Positions 11,760 through 25,580 of a stretch of 64,000 nucleotides of DNA are shown one piece after another. Below the pieces are notes generated by a model. That model saw only the letters and a program-made list of their open reading frames with translations. It had not been told where the DNA came from and ran no database searches. Position numbers and translations under genes: made by a program. The stretch's first letter is position 1. Each line of letters begins with the position of its first letter. This DNA is from Acholoe squamosa (lineage: Eukaryota; Annelida; Polychaeta; Phyllodocida; Polynoidae), in assembly GCA_949317995.1 (NCBI GenBank), contig OX439042.1, positions 13,185,174 through 13,249,173 of the forward strand, in the 5' to 3' direction.

Positions 11760-13499
11760 AATGCATCAAAGATTCAAGAATTGAGGTAGAGAACACTAAA
11801 ATTGATTTCAATTTAAAGTGCATTAAAGCATTCAGCCATTGTTAGAGTGTTAATAAAAGCTCATTTTGCCAGTAATGTAAAATGACACTTTTGGAAGTGA
11901 AACAGCCATCCCTGTATTACAACGGGGACCTATACTTATTTGCAGACAGAGGCTGGGTATACATCACTGATTGACGATGGAGAGGGCACTATATGTGAAT
12001 TACACTGTTAATTCCTATTCCTAAGGGCATTAGGCTTCAAGGGGCTTAATGGATAGGCTCTACTTGCTGATGGTGTATGTTAGGCAATCAATAACTCTTC
12101 AAGCAACTTAGTGGTTGTAACACTGCCTGGTCCTATGTACATTGTATGCATGAGTAATGTGTAGGTTGATAAAATGCAAGAAAGCCTTTTTTGCCAAGAC
12201 CTCATACAGGTCCTTAAGCTACATGTGCAAACAATGAAATTAAAGGTAACATTAGAGGTGATACAATATCTATGCTAATAGGTATTCTTGGTGACACTTC
12301 ATTGAAAATACAATGAATATGTATCAGAAAAACTGTACACTATAAAGCACTGGTGATATGGTACCTTTATATACCCCTGTGCAGTACAACTTGGCATCAC
12401 CTTTAGATATCAAAGCATACAAAATATTACTAAATCTGCTTAGATGTTCCAAGAATGGAATGAGGTTTCTCTGCAGAGTACTACAATTAGGCATACAATA
12501 TAGTTGGATGATAACAGATGATATTATACTAAAAATATCACACGTTACCCTTAGGTTTGAAACACAAAAATATCATGTCACTGCATCTTGCCTCTCTGTC
12601 ATCTAGGGGCCCGGTACTGTGATTGCACTGTCTGGTACAAAGTTATGACTGACAATAGCTATCAGTAATTATAGTTTCTTATCAATTAAATGAATATCCA
12701 TGACAGCAAAGCAGTCAAAATGTCAGCGCCACAATGTCGAATATTTTACATCTACTGCCTTAGTCATTATAGAGGCTGAATCCAACGATGACAAAAGAAA
12801 CGTAAGCAGGAATTAGGTTATTACGAAAGAAAATGTACTAGGTATGGGGAATGAATATTTTGGCAATCATATTGACACTGAAATGCAATTTCATGATTGT
12901 CCTAATGTGTCTAAGTAATTGTCTAATGAATTATTAACTTCCAATTTGATATTTTTGAGCCTACGGATAAACCTACTATCGTGGCTAGGCACAACACAAA
13001 AGAGCTGCATTGACCATACCTTCTTGGACAGCTATCAAGCCTACAGCGAGCACCTTCTGTTCTTGCCAGACAAGTAACTCCCCGATTATCAAAAAGCTAA
13101 AATATTATAGTTATTATAACCAAGAACATATTGTAATTGGTCACAGCTACACAAGATAACCAATTATGACCTTCATAGAGCATTTAAAGACCCAAACCCA
13201 CCAGTTAAGGTCCCTACAACTAACCTCCAGGCAGCAGCCACTAGTGTTAGATGTAGACTCTCCTTGTGGTCTGTGATGGATTGAGTGGTTAATATTTAAA
13301 GGGACAAATCAGCCTATTAGGGAGGCATGCTGAATGCTGAATGCTGAGGCTGGTTTAATTAAGTGTATTATTCTTTGTTGGGGATAGAAACATTGTGAAT
13401 AAGGAGGGTGCTGCATATTGTTAAGACTATGGAAATATCAATGATTGTTTATGGTTAAGGTGTGATTGGGAGTATTGACATTATGGTAGTTAATGTTTC

Positions 13500-13564
<65 letters not shown>

Positions 13565-16500
13565 GAAGATCCACATGATTCAGTTAACTCTAATATCGCA
13601 ATGAGATGTAGAGAAAGGTGAGCTTCAGCAGTCTATGGATTTATATGGCTAAAATCAAATAGATCAACATCACTAGCACTAGGCTAGCGCTGTAATAGCA
13701 TATGGATTTGTTGACTATGCCAATGCTCCCCAACCCAAAACAAGAATAGTTGATCCATAAAGTAGCATACCTGTAGCCTGATAGACCTTCAGGACCACAA
13801 CAATTACTCTCTGTATACATTGTATGCCACCTAGTGAAAGGCATAGAACTGGATGATTGATTGGTCATTTTTTGGTCATCACTCACATCCTAAGTAGGAG
13901 CGAAGCTCCAACTGTATTTTGGTTTTGAATAAAAATGTTATTGAAGCAGCACATTTTCAGCAATTCACACTTGCAGACAATTGCAGTTATCATGTGAGGT
14001 GGATTATCTCATGTTTAATAGGAGAAAGAATGGTATGATTCACTGACTTTAGCATGTAATGTAATCACATGGTTGGACTGGTTTCTTTGGTAGAGAAAGG
14101 GTTATTGCATAGAGGCATGCATTCTGGTAAGCTCATTCTAATCTTGTTATAATGTAATACTCCATGCCAAAATAATGTTAAATGAGATTTTCATATCACC
14201 TAGCATTTACAACACATTCAAAAGAACATAGCGTGATCCTGGCATGACTGCACATGCAGAGAACAATGTATTGAAGCTAAATCGCTTCATGGTAAATGCT
14301 AAATCCATTGGCATATCAAAGACCTATTCATCTACAATTAATGAAAAAGAAAAAGGCACCTCAGCACAATTAAGCGCTATAATTACAACCTAGTGATGAT
14401 GCATGTTCATGCACATGTCAAAGCTAGAATGAAATCAAACTGGAAATCAGAATAATAATTTACATGACAAAAGAGCAGGGTGATGCATCTCCCTTTATTA
14501 AATGAATGTACTCTTAGTGACCAGGCATAGATTGAGCATGTGTATAGCTTGAGGTGAAAAATATGGGAGTAGACTCCAGATTCCGACTGGTAATCCAACG
14601 TGTTACCAATTCTTGTCACCCATATTATAAAGCCTGCTCAGAACCACAGCCATATTAGGGAATGGTCATTATCAATTTCATCAACTAGGGGGGGGGGTGT
14701 AGGGGGGCATAGAAACTTTAGACCCCCTCATAAGGGGGAGGCGCATACAAACATCTTCTGTTACCATAGATCAAAAAAGGGCATGAAAATCTTATTCTCC
14801 CCTCCAGCACTCAGGGAAGACAAAACGTTTTTGAGCACTGTTGAAGGGGCGTAACAAATCATCGAAAGTCCAAGCAAAAACTCACCACCCCTTAACCCCT
14901 GTCCCTCATTTTTACATTCCCTACACTTGAAACACGAGCCAGTAACTGTATACTTTGTTTTAATGCTTTGCAGGACTCACTTTTGCTTGACAAAATATTT
15001 AACATCATAATGCATTAAGCCATGAGTGCCCATAGCTTATGGTGAGACAATTTTTTGCCAAGCTGACTGACCTTTGTTTACTTTTGCAATATCATAAGTT
15101 GTCAGATTAATAATAATTTACCTTACCAACTGCAGTGGAACCAATGGTTTATCTCTAAACAAGCCTCTCCTCCAGCTCTGGAGGACTTCTGCTCCATGGT
15201 ATACTGCAGTCAAATGTTAACAATTGATATAGAGATCACCTAAAGTGATTTCATTGTACATTAAAGCATTCAGCCATTATCAAAGTGTTAATAAAAACTT
15301 TCCAGGAATGCAAAAAAAAACGATACTTGATACTTTTCATGTGACACAGCCATGCCTGTATTACAATGGGGACCAATAGACTGTGGCGATCAAAGGCTGG
15401 GTAGACACCACTGAAGAATGATGGAGAGGGCGCTAGATGTAAATTATGCTGTTAATCCCTATACCTAGGGGTGTTAGGCTTGAAGGGGTTTGATGGATAG
15501 CTTCTGCTTGGTGATGGTGTATGTTAGAAGATCAATCACTCACCAAGCAATTGTCAAACTGTCTGGGCCTATGTACATTGTGTACATGGATAAGGTGTAG
15601 GTTGCAGTGTTAAGTGAGTGAAACAAGCTTTATCAAAACCTATTTGAAGTCATTAAGCTACACATTCATGAACGAAATCAATTGTAACATTCGAATTGAT
15701 AACAAAAAACCTATACAGCATAATATATCATATTTAGAAATAGAATGGAATATCCAATGTGGTATCTCTGTAGAGCACTATAAGTAGATTTTTTAGTCAT
15801 TTTAATCAAACATATCTCTGCCCATCACTGCAAAGATACTTTGATTATTTGTTGTTTTTGTCCATTTCTTTTATCACATATGTGATACTATTGAGTCTAG
15901 GTTGGATTATTAAAGATAACATAAAATATCATGTTCGCCCAGGGTTTAAAAAATTAAGAATTTCAATTTTGCTTCTTGCCATTACTTGAACAGCATGATA
16001 CAATATGCATATTCTTGCTGGGAGTTCACTGTCTGGTGTAAGGTTATGACTGACAATAGCTATTACAAATTAGAGGTTCTAATTGATCAAATGAATATTC
16101 ATGACAGCCAAGCAGTCAAAATGACAACATCTCTCCCACAATGTTGAATATTTTACATGTACTCACCTTTACTAATACTGCCTCAGCATAGGGGCTCCCT
16201 GAATACAACAATAGCAGAAGAAATGAAAGCAGGAATCAGGTTATTATTGGGATTAAATATTTTGCACTTCAGTCCAATTTTACTGTTGTTCCCATATGTT
16301 TAATGAGCCATATTAGCATTGGTGGTATTGTGGACCATTCAAGTTATGAATCATTAACGTTGAAATGATTATTTGCAGGATAAATATTTTGAGCCTGTTG
16401 ATTTACCTAGAACCTTTGGTAGACACAACGGAAAAGAACCACACTGACAATACTCTCCTGGACAGATATTGAGCCTATATCTCTCCCTCTGTTCTAGCCA

Positions 16501-17010
16501 GACAATAAAAAGCTAATGTACTAAAGTTACTATGTTAAAGAGCATAGTGTAATTGAGTACAAGATGGCACATGTACCAATATGACCTTAACTAACAACCA
16601 TGGAAGCTTGGTAATTGTAAAAAGACCATCTATAAAGACCAAAGGCCCTAACACATTTATTACACATTATAACCTCCAGGCAGCAGGAACTGGTCTAGCA
16701 ACATAATACTAGGGAAATATGGTAAATATTGAAATGTTTCCTACAGCTCTGGCTGTAATCACCTTGTAGCACCTAGTGAGAGGCAGAGAACTGATTAATA
16801 GGTCATTTCTTTGCCATCACTAGCGCTATATATGCAGGAACTAGTGTCTTTAAGAACCCTACCACAATGAATTATATTATGGTGAATCAAAATGCTATTG
16901 ACACTGCAAGTCCATTTTTTGTGAATTAAAATGCTATTGAAGCACCACGTTTTTAGCAATTCACACTTGTAGAGAGTTTGCAGTTCTCATGTGAGGCAGG
17001 TGATCTCTTG
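11760..17010. repeat. About 3-kb repeat unit, block 2
   Basis: 11760-12955 is the right part of a unit. 12960-16400 is a complete unit collinear with 2535-5495, and 16400-17010 is the start of another. Copies differ by substitutions and small indels; for example a T-rich stretch at 3080 corresponds to a (TA)n tract at 13506. Most of this block has no independent gene. Confidence 0.7.
13506..13559 (+). repeat. (TA)n microsatellite
   Basis: About 27 TA units. The paralogous place near 3080 has only T-rich sequence, so the expansion is specific to this copy. Confidence 0.97.
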
Positions 17011-18167
17011 TACAATAATTGAAAGAATGACGTGATTCGCTAAAACTAGCACCCAATGACACAATAAAACAATGAAAAGAGCATAGAGGATGTATCATAA
17101 CCACAGAAAAGTATGTAAATAGTGAAAAATATGGAAAAAAATCGATGCCTAAGGTACCTAAAACAGTGCCAACACAGAAGAGAAAATGATTTGGCAAGGC
17201 CTGGGGGTTCCAAAATGGCGCAGAGGCTCCCAAATGTGATCTAAATCAAAGCCAGGGCCTCATTCTGTCATATTAACCACAGTTATTGATCAATTTTGCC
17301 CTATTGGGGCTATGACACCCCAGGATATCATTTCGATCAAGTTCTTAAACACCGACTAGAAATATGAGTCAAGCGCATTACATGCCATTTTGGACCGCTG
17401 AAGCTTCTAGAACAGTGGCAGCGCTTGTATTATTGCCCACGCCAATCGTCTGAAACATATTCCCTACGATTTACATACTTTCGGTACACAAAAAGCACAT
17501 CAAATACCTTGATCGGCATCCAACATCAATATTTCATCAAGTTTCGATCAATATCACTCACCTTGTTGTGAATATTCGCCAAACAGTAAAACTGGTAGAA
17601 ATCAGTCCAGGCCGAGCAGAGATACTTCTGTGTTGCTTCCGGTAAGTTCCTGGATGTAGCTGGTTCCCGTTGGATAACAACAAGAGAGTTTCTTTTCCCA
17701 CTGGGAAATTAGAAAATACCGATCAAGCGGGTTACGGACGATGAAGGACTCCTGTTTGGGGTAACCAAAGCATGTAGAGACCCAACATTTCTTTTAAAAT
17801 GACACCTCATCAATAGATACAAACTTTGTGATAGGTGAAATATTCCCAAAATGATTTATAGACGTTGCACAGAGGAAAGTGTTGCTTCAGTGGGTGTGGA
17901 GATTACTGACTTGAAAGTTACTAGAATGTGTATTGCGCCCATGGGGCGGCAGATACATAAAATAAATCTTTACCCAAAAATATCATATACAGACCCCCCC
18001 TCTATGGTGATAGATGAGAAACCATAGGCAACTGTTCTAGTATCTCATATATTGCTTTGAAATTGTGATCAAGTGTGTAACACGCACTATTTAAACTTAT
18101 GAGAACTGATAAAAAAAGAAAATAACTGCACATGTCACCCCCCACTTTGGAATAAATAATACTGCAG
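17010..18167. other. Gene-free stretch with one open - strand segment
   Basis: On the - strand from about 17765 to 17575 a frame stays open, and GTGAGT follows CACAACAAG near 17565, as a donor would. GATCAAG.G.GTTAC-like words recur (17331, 17722, 18068), which argues for old repeat sequence. I make no gene call. Confidence 0.35.
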
Positions 18168-18325
18168 GGGCGTGGGAAGCATTTTCAGAGTGGGTGGGAC
18201 CAGGGGGGTTTTCTGCAAGTTTTGACCTCCCTTTGCTTGACCTTTTAGTTTTGACCTTTTGAGGAGTTGGCCAAAAGTAGGGGGGACATGTCACCCCTGT
18301 CCCCCCTGCCTTCCACGCCCATGTA
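18168..18325. mobile_element. Short GC-rich MITE
   Basis: CTGCAGGGGCGTGGGAAG and CTTCCACGCCCATG are terminal inverted repeats around a TTTTGACC-rich core. Non-coding. Confidence 0.55.
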
Positions 18326-18599
18326 TTGTGGTGATCTACTACTGCTTTCTTTGATGATATAAGGCCTGGAATAAGGTGGAAATTGTAAAAAAAGCCAATT
18401 TGTGGCCATTTTCTAACTTTGGGCCACCATATCTCCAGAACTTATTGGTCCGACATATGCAAATATGCCCTCTTTCTGAAGCCCTAGGTGTTTTCTTTCA
18501 AATGAGACCAGAAATGATAAGAATGGTTAGATAGTTTTTATTTTAGAGCCACCTGTATCTAAAAAGACCCCAAAAACCAAAGGTGAGGCAGTTCACAGT

Positions 18600-19455
18600 A
18601 ATCGCCCTATAATTATGTGATCCTTGCATGACTGCAGAGAGAGCAATCCATTGAAGGTAAACCCCTTCATGATGAATGATAGATCTATTGTCATATCATA
18701 TACCTATTCATCTACAATCTATCAAAAACAAAAAGGCTCTTAAAAGTGCAATTAAGCCCTATAATTACAACCAAGTGATGGTGTATGTACACATCTGCAC
18801 CCACATGCCAAATATAAAAGCTAGAATGAAATTAAACTGGAACTCAAAATCATAATTTACATGACAAAATAGCAAAGTAATACATTTCTCTTTTATTGAA
18901 TTAATCTAATCTTAATGACAAAGTCATAAATTGAGCATGTATCACTTGAGGTGAAAAATATTAAGACATTAATGCCTTAAGACCTTTGACCGCTTTGGAA
19001 GGGGGGGGGGGCGTCAATATGATAACATGCTTTTAGCAAAGATAAAACCAGTGTGTTATAGTTATAGATCAAAGAGAGGGCCTGAAAAAGTTCCTCGCCT
19101 GTGGTGGGGGGCATAAAAATCTTTCATGTGTCCATGCAAAAAAATGATGATCCCCCTTCCCTTCTTGATGAATAATGACCACCCCCTTATTGTACATTCC
19201 CTACTGTTGATAAGAGAGCCAACAAATGTCATTTGTTCCATTACTCGGTTCTGATATTTTACAGATCTCACTTTTGGTTAACAAAATATTTGGAATCTAA
19301 ATGCATCAAGCCATTATTCATAAGCATGTCATGCCTTTGGCTCTGGAGGACTTCTGCACCATGGTATACATAATGCATTTAAAGTAAGTTAATCGATAAA
19401 TATACCATACAAATTGTTTTCAAATTATATTAAATCCTTTAGTCATTATAGTTGG
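18600..19455. repeat. About 3-kb repeat unit, block 3 left part
   Basis: Corresponds to 3770-4400 and 14220-15290 (TGATCCTTGCATGACTGCA, then CTATTCATCTACAAT). It is interrupted by the foldback element at 19456 and resumes at 22749. Confidence 0.65.
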
Positions 19456-20228
19456 GTAGGAAGATGAGGTCCCAATGCAGCCCAAGATGTTTTTAACTTA
19501 CTTTTCCAGAATCCTGAATATCTCTACTTTCCAGATTTCTTCATTTCCAGAGTGAAATTGTGTCCCATCACCTTCTTTTGTGGCCATCTTGTCAGCCATC
19601 TTGGATTTTTCACAAATTTATGATATGACACCGCTTTTTCTATAATTCAGCAACTGTTACAGCTATATTAATTAAATTTGGACACAAGACTTTTGGGTGA
19701 TCCTACTTTCGCCAAAAGGAGCTATCATGACATTTGCCACGGTCAAGGTCATGAGAATTGACCTCAATCAGACAAAAATCACTAAATTATTGTATATGAG
19801 CATGTTTTAACTCCTATACAGATCAGAATAATGGATATTTCCTGCATATGGGTGGTTTTATATTGAGAAGGCATTAATGTGATGTCATTTGGCCCATTGT
19901 GAGGAAGATTTGATGGTATATTGGTGCATTAACTATACACTTTCTTTTGATGGTGTGATTCAGAAATTATTCTGAAGAAATTTATTTTAGCTCCTAGCAC
20001 ACTTATCACTCTTGTTGCATGACTCATTTTCTCTAGCAAGGTCCATCTAAGTAATATCTATTTAGCCCTAAAATAGTTGTGACCTTTGCCAAGGTCAAGA
20101 TCACTTGTTTGACCTAGATATTTAATAAATCACTGAATCAGAGCTAGACAGCCGTTGAGGATGCCTTTTGGCACTTATGGTCAACCAAATAGTATCTATG
20201 ATGATTGATTAAGTCCATGGTTATTACT

Positions 20229-20250
20229 GAGGTCAAGGTCAAGGTCACTG
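20229..20250 (+). promoter_or_regulatory. Triple AGGTCA half-site
   Basis: GAGGTCAAGGTCAAGGTCA places three AGGTCA hexamers in direct repeat with no spacer. AGGTCA is the core half-site of nuclear receptors, and TCAAGGTCA is the extended half-site of ERR/SF-1 types. It lies within a transposable element, so function is inferred only from motif shape. Confidence 0.35.
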
Positions 20251-20941
20251 TACATGACCTACATAGTCTGTCAAAGATATATCTGGCATCAATGTTTAGC
20301 TAAATAGTATAGAGAATTGAATAGACCAATGACCTTCACCAGGCTCAAGGTCAAGTTTACTAGACATAAGCTGCAAAGCTGTGCGGAGGTTTGATGGGAT
20401 CTATCGTACAGTACACTGGGGGTAGAGACTCTTTTTAACCAATGTGCCTAGCCTTTCTGGTGTGGCTGTTTTTATGTATTATCATATCATCACAAAAGTC
20501 TCAGATCCGGACCATCTTGACCTGTAGATTATGAAAATCAGGTTTTCATTTATGGCAGAGGTGTCCTTATTGTCATAAAATCCATGTACTTTTGACAAAT
20601 GATTATCACGATTCCATTCCCATTTCTGTCTTACCAAGGAAATGATTTTGATCCTGCTGTATAGAGTTGGTATGTGTTTATCTTTTCTCAATATGTTAGT
20701 TATTTTACCTAAGTAAACAATGTGTAAAATAGTCACTTATTGCCCATCCTCTGCAACAGCAGAGCTTGTAAGGAGATTTTTGTCTTGGCGAGAGAGTGTC
20801 TTGGCAAGTGATTTTTGAGAATCATGTCATGTTCGATTGAAATTCTTAGGTATACAAAGATTTTCCCCCATTAAAGGTATAAACCATCTGAAAGTAGATG
20901 TATTGGGCATTCTCTTCCATATGATTGATAGTTCCTACCTA

Positions 20942-20960
20942 TCTCTCTCTCTCTCTCTCT
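20942..20960 (+). repeat. (CT)n microsatellite
   Basis: Nine to ten CT units in the loop of the 3.3-kb foldback element. Confidence 0.9.
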
Positions 20961-22748
20961 TTTATGAAGAATGACAGATAATGAACATTTTCATCCCTCA
21001 ATTTTACTTAAAATCCAAGTGTCAGCCCTGGAGGGAAATGCCCCATTGCCAAAAAAAAATCACAGAATATCTTATCACAACTCTCTAAACCCAAAATTTA
21101 GACCCAGTTGTACAAGAATAAAAAAAAAGACCATTATTAATATATAAAAGCACATATGAGAGGCCTTATTATCACTCGCCAAGACACTGTTTCTATCCAC
21201 AAAAAGAATCATTGAGATACTCCTAGGTTTGATCTCAGACCCCCCACCCCAGCTCCAGGGGGGGGGGATATGCTCTGTTTCTATGACTTTCGACCTTTTG
21301 TGAGTTGCTTACCCTCATATCCATGATTAAAAGAGTGGTTCCCCTGAAGGATGATTGTACCCACTTATCCATATGCAGGGTAAACAATAATGCTGGCCTG
21401 GGAGACATTAGCCCGCAGTTTTGGCTGTGGGCCCATAGTTTTCCCAAGAATTAGCTTCTTGTGGGCCCAGGATGGCCCAGTTAACAGAGAGACATCTATA
21501 AAAGTTATCAATTTATAAAAGTATAGCTATGATACATATCATTGGTAGGAGAACATCACCAGGAATCTAGCCATTTTTGCTAAGTTATGGGGTGAATTAA
21601 TTTAATTTCTCTTTTTAAAAAGTAAACTGATTATTCTGGACCGACAGTTTTAGCTCTGGGCCCATAGATTTCAAAAGCTACGGGCCCAGGTGTCAAGTGG
21701 GTGGAAAAGTTAATATCCAACCCTAATCTGTGTACCCCTCATGACCACACAGGATCAACATTGATGTCAGAAGAAATCATTAACAGTTGCAGAGCACTGA
21801 TTTGTCACTTTTCCACAATCTAGGTCAAGCAAATGACCTTGACCATATTTAAGGTAATGATTATCTTCTAATGTGATAGGTACTATTTGGGTGAATACTG
21901 ATACATAAAAGGCATCCATGCACAATGAGTTGTCCAGTTGTGCTGACAAGCAAATCTTCTACTAGTGATGGTCAGATTACCCTGAATCGAGCTCCATCCA
22001 CCTATGTAGGTCATGTACAGTGACATTGACCTTAGTAATGGCCATGAACTTATTCAATCATCATAGATACTATTTGGTTGACCATAAGTGCCAAAAGGCA
22101 TCCTCAATGGCTGTGTAGCATTGATTCAGTGATTTATCAAATATCTAGGTCAAACAATTGACCTTGACCTTTCCAAGGTCACAACTATTTTGGAACTTTA
22201 TAGTTATTACTTAGATGGACCTTGTTAGAGAAAATGAGACATGCAACAAGAGTGATAAGTGTGCTAGGAGCTCACACCATAAAAAGAAAGTGTATAGTTA
22301 CTGCACCAATACACCATCAAATCTTCCTCACAATGGGCCAAATGACATCACATTGATGCCTTCTCAATATAAAAATACTAATATGCATGAAATATCTATA
22401 ATCCTTATCTGTATAGGAGTTGAAATATGCTCATGTACAGTAATTTATTGATTTTTCCCTGATCCAGGTCCATTCTCGTGACCTTGACCTTGGCTAAGGT
22501 CATGATGGCTCCTTTTGTGGAAAGTAGGATCACCCAAGAGTTCCATTAATATAGCTGTAATGGTTGCTGTCATATCATAAATTTGTGAAAAATCCAAGAT
22601 GGTTGACAAGATGGCCGCAAAAGAAGGTGATGGGACACGATTTCACTCTGGAAATGAAGAAATCTGGAAAGTAAAGATATTCAGGATTCCAAAAAGGTAA
22701 GTTAATAAAAATATAGTCTTTGGATGCATGGGGACCTTATCTACCTAC

Positions 22749-23250
22749 TAGACTATGACTAGAGAGTCAATAAAAGTTTATTTTGCCAGTGATGAAAATG
22801 TTGACCTCTGCTTCATGGTATAATGCATTTAAAGGTTGATAATTGATAAAAATAAAATCACTTGAAATGGTCTGAAAGTGCATTTAAGCATTCACCCATA
22901 ATTAGAGTGTTAATACAAGCTAATTTTGCCAGTAATGCAAAGAATTGACCCTTTTTGTGAGACACAGCCATGCCTGTATTACAATGAGGACCATACTCAG
23001 TTGTGGACAGAGGCTAGGTAGACACCACAGATGGATGATGGAGGAGGTGCTAGATGTAAATTACGCGTTTAATTCCTATACCCAGGGGTATTAGCCTTGA
23101 TAGGAATTTATTCGATAGGTTCTGCTTGGTGATGGTGTATGGTTGAAGATCAATCACTCACCAAGCACCCTAGTAGTTGTAACACTGCCTAGCCCTTTGT
23201 ACAGTGTATGCATGAATAATATGTAGGTAACAGTGCATTAGGATGGGTAA
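22749..23250. repeat. About 3-kb repeat unit, block 3 right part
   Basis: Continues the unit after the foldback element, aligning with 4320-4700, 11790-12170 and 15240-15610 (AGTGTTAATA, TGTATTACAATG, GATCAATCACTCACCAAGCA). Confidence 0.7.
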
Positions 23251-25074
23251 GATAAGCTTTGGCCACCACATTGATCAATTTTGCTAACAAAGATATTTAG
23301 TTGGTGTTAAGATAAAATCTAACATCAAACTTAAAGTGATATACCTTATTACTTCGTGTATAGGGCACACACTGCAACAGGACACACCCTCACTTATAGG
23401 AAACTAGTGGCTTCGCCACTAGATAGTGGGGGCAAAGGCTTTGATACTGGTGTGGTCCTACCCCTCCCCCACCCCTCTGCAGCCAAAATCAAATACATAC
23501 TTGCTGCCCCCTGGTGTCTTACCCCGGAAGCTCTTATCTTAGCAGCGCTTAACTTAGCAACCGATCTCATAGCAGCATTAAACAATTTTGCACTCTCCCA
23601 GCAGATTCTCTCGGGGGGTTACTTTATCTGTAATTTCTCAGGAACTAATAGTCTGATCGAATTAAAGCCCTTAGTATGGGTAATCCAGATTTACAATCAA
23701 TTTACAATTTCATCTAGTATTCACACCAGGGTGGGTGCCGATCTCTTCGAATCAAGATCCAAAATGGTGGAAATTGCAAAAATGATAAATAGCTATGGCG
23801 ATTTTGTGGCATTGTGTATATGCTGTTTGTTTTTATTTGCTTCTGTATCCTATGATTTGGTCGATAAGGAGAAGTTTTATTGAATAGAGGTACCTCAAAA
23901 TATTAAAATTCTTGAAATTCTAAAGATAAATCGAGTTAACATGGAAAAATTACATACTAGTCTCTTTTGGTTTATCTGTTCCTGGCAAGCATTCAAATCT
24001 ATTTCAATGGAGTGGGAACCAGCGACAAACCAATGCCTTTTTATATATAGGGTAATCATATGAGGTGCAACTGGGGCTTGATCTTTACCATTCCAAGATG
24101 GTTTTATAATATAATATCCTCACCTATAAGGTGCACTCCAACTTATGCCAATTCTGTAAGGTGCTATGGTGGTTTGTCCTTATGTATAAGCCGCACCGAG
24201 CATGTGGGGTAGTACGGTTATACCGCAGCCAAAACCCTGTCTTTTCGTTTTATTACTACATAACGTGTGTCTTTTCATACTGAATAGTCACTAGAAAAGT
24301 ATAAGAATCGTTTCTTGAAATGACGTTGAATTGTCAAATTGTCCAATCCCGGCCTTTACCAATGCTGCTATCTGAAAATCTATACTGTACACTACCCTTG
24401 TTGCCAGAGATCCATCATTACTTTCACGAAAGTTCCTTGTACCACAGTGTGCACTGTACTGCTTAATTGTGGAAGGTACACTGAATCACTGATATATGCA
24501 ATTACAGAGGTTCACTGTTCATTTTTACGAGTATGCTTGGTAGATAAGTTTCTGACAGTGAGGCCTATGGAATGCTCTAGATTCACTGAGTTTGATGATT
24601 GGGATGAATAGTTCTAATTTTGCATCTCCACAGGTTGATTGAACAGACCAATGTGTCAGCATGCCCAGTCCTTCTCTGTCCAAAGAAAAAAACCTTTAAA
24701 CCTCTGTGGATGGCTTATTGTTTAAGGCTTCTGATGTCTTGATGGCCAATTGAAGCACCTTGGAAGTAAGTGTGTCGATCCAAAATGCATGGATACAGGC
24801 TATTTTCCCAGCAGACCTTCAATTAAAAATTACTATGACAAAATGATTGTATCAAAATACCCAGTGGGCCGGGGGGCATATTATGTTAAAAATGTTGATA
24901 AGATATGCATATTTCCAAAGGGTAATGCACAGTCCGTTTACAGGTCGTGAGCAGTAATCGCTATTAGAAATTAGGGTTTATGATTAGCGTACTCAAGGTG
25001 AGCACCAGCGAACAAATTTGATGTCAACCTCTCCCAATGTGTTGAATCATCCCAAACATTGGTTCTGACTACTG
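23251..25074. other. Gene-free stretch
   Basis: Holds the window's longest open frame (23356-23883) without any recognisable domain, a 19-bp palindrome and a TATAAG-type repeat. No gene is supported. Confidence 0.5.
23404..23422. repeat. 19-bp palindrome
   Basis: CTAGTGGCTTCGCCACTAG is a perfect stem with a TTC loop. It falls inside the longest chance open frame of the window. Confidence 0.85.
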
Positions 25075-25202
25075 TAGTGGCACTTATAAATGCCTGGGCG
25101 CTGGTAGATTTCAATCCCACTCTCACCCTGGCGGTCATAGGAGACGGGCGCTTTTATTTGAAATACTGTTTTTAGTGCTTAAGGCTAATTTAAATACCCC
25201 TG

Positions 25203-25490
25203 CACTGAAAACATGGAAGATCCGAAACTAGTCAGCAGTGATCCCTCTAGGTCCTCAAGTTGACAATACCTAAAACTACAACTTTAGGTTTTCAAAATGA
25301 CAACTTAAGTTTGTCATCCTGATGACCTAAGTCGTCAGTATGATAACTTTGTACTGTCAGTATTGTCATCCTGACGTCTCACATGGTCAGGATGATGACC
25401 TTAAGTCGTCATTTTCACTACCTATAGTTGTAGTTTCAGGACCTAAATTGGTCACTGCTGACTAGTTTGGGATCTTCCATGTTTTCAGTG
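25203..25490. mobile_element. CACTG-ended foldback element, AGTCGTCA-word family, copy 1
   Basis: Starts CACTGAAAACATGGAAGATC and ends GATCTTCCATGTTTTCAGTG, with TG on both flanks (2-bp target duplication). Arms of roughly 75 bp are near-perfect complements. The centre holds repeated GACTTAAGTCGTCA-like words in both orientations. It sits inside an older GTGCTTA-type repeat (25075-25580). Confidence 0.85.
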
Positions 25491-25580
25491 TGTACCCCTG
25501 GTGCTTATCTGAGACTGGCAGTTTGATGGGACCCTGGAACTTAAAAGGGCCATTACGGTACTTCTATTTTGATTATCATG

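Larger units (their letters stand above)
19456..22748. mobile_element. 3.3-kb foldback element with about 0.9-kb inverted arms
   Basis: The left arm (19456 to about 20370) and right arm (about 21770 to 22748) are diverged inverted copies, starting GTAGGAAGATGAGGTCC and ending GGGGACCTTATCTACCTAC. Paired landmarks include the GGGACAC/GTGTCCC stretch, the gene-free Mg-like ATCCAAGATGG blocks and TTGATGGTGTA/TACACCATCAA. The 1.4-kb loop has no recognisable gene. The element splits a copy of the 3-kb repeat (flanks 19380-19455 and 22749-23250). Probably non-autonomous. Confidence 0.8.

Noticed and set aside
17575..17765. - strand open segment followed by GTGAGT
   Set aside because: Open in one frame, but the donor fits another. 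Recurrent GATCAAG words suggest an old repeat.
20229..20250. Functional nuclear-receptor enhancer
   Set aside because: The motif is perfect, but it lies in a repeated foldback element with no nearby gene, so only the motif is reported.
23356..23883. Longest open frame of the window, 175 residues, + strand
   Set aside because: No recognisable domain, no ATG at its annotated start, low-complexity hydrophobic content and an internal palindrome. The length is not surprising for 64 kb in six frames.
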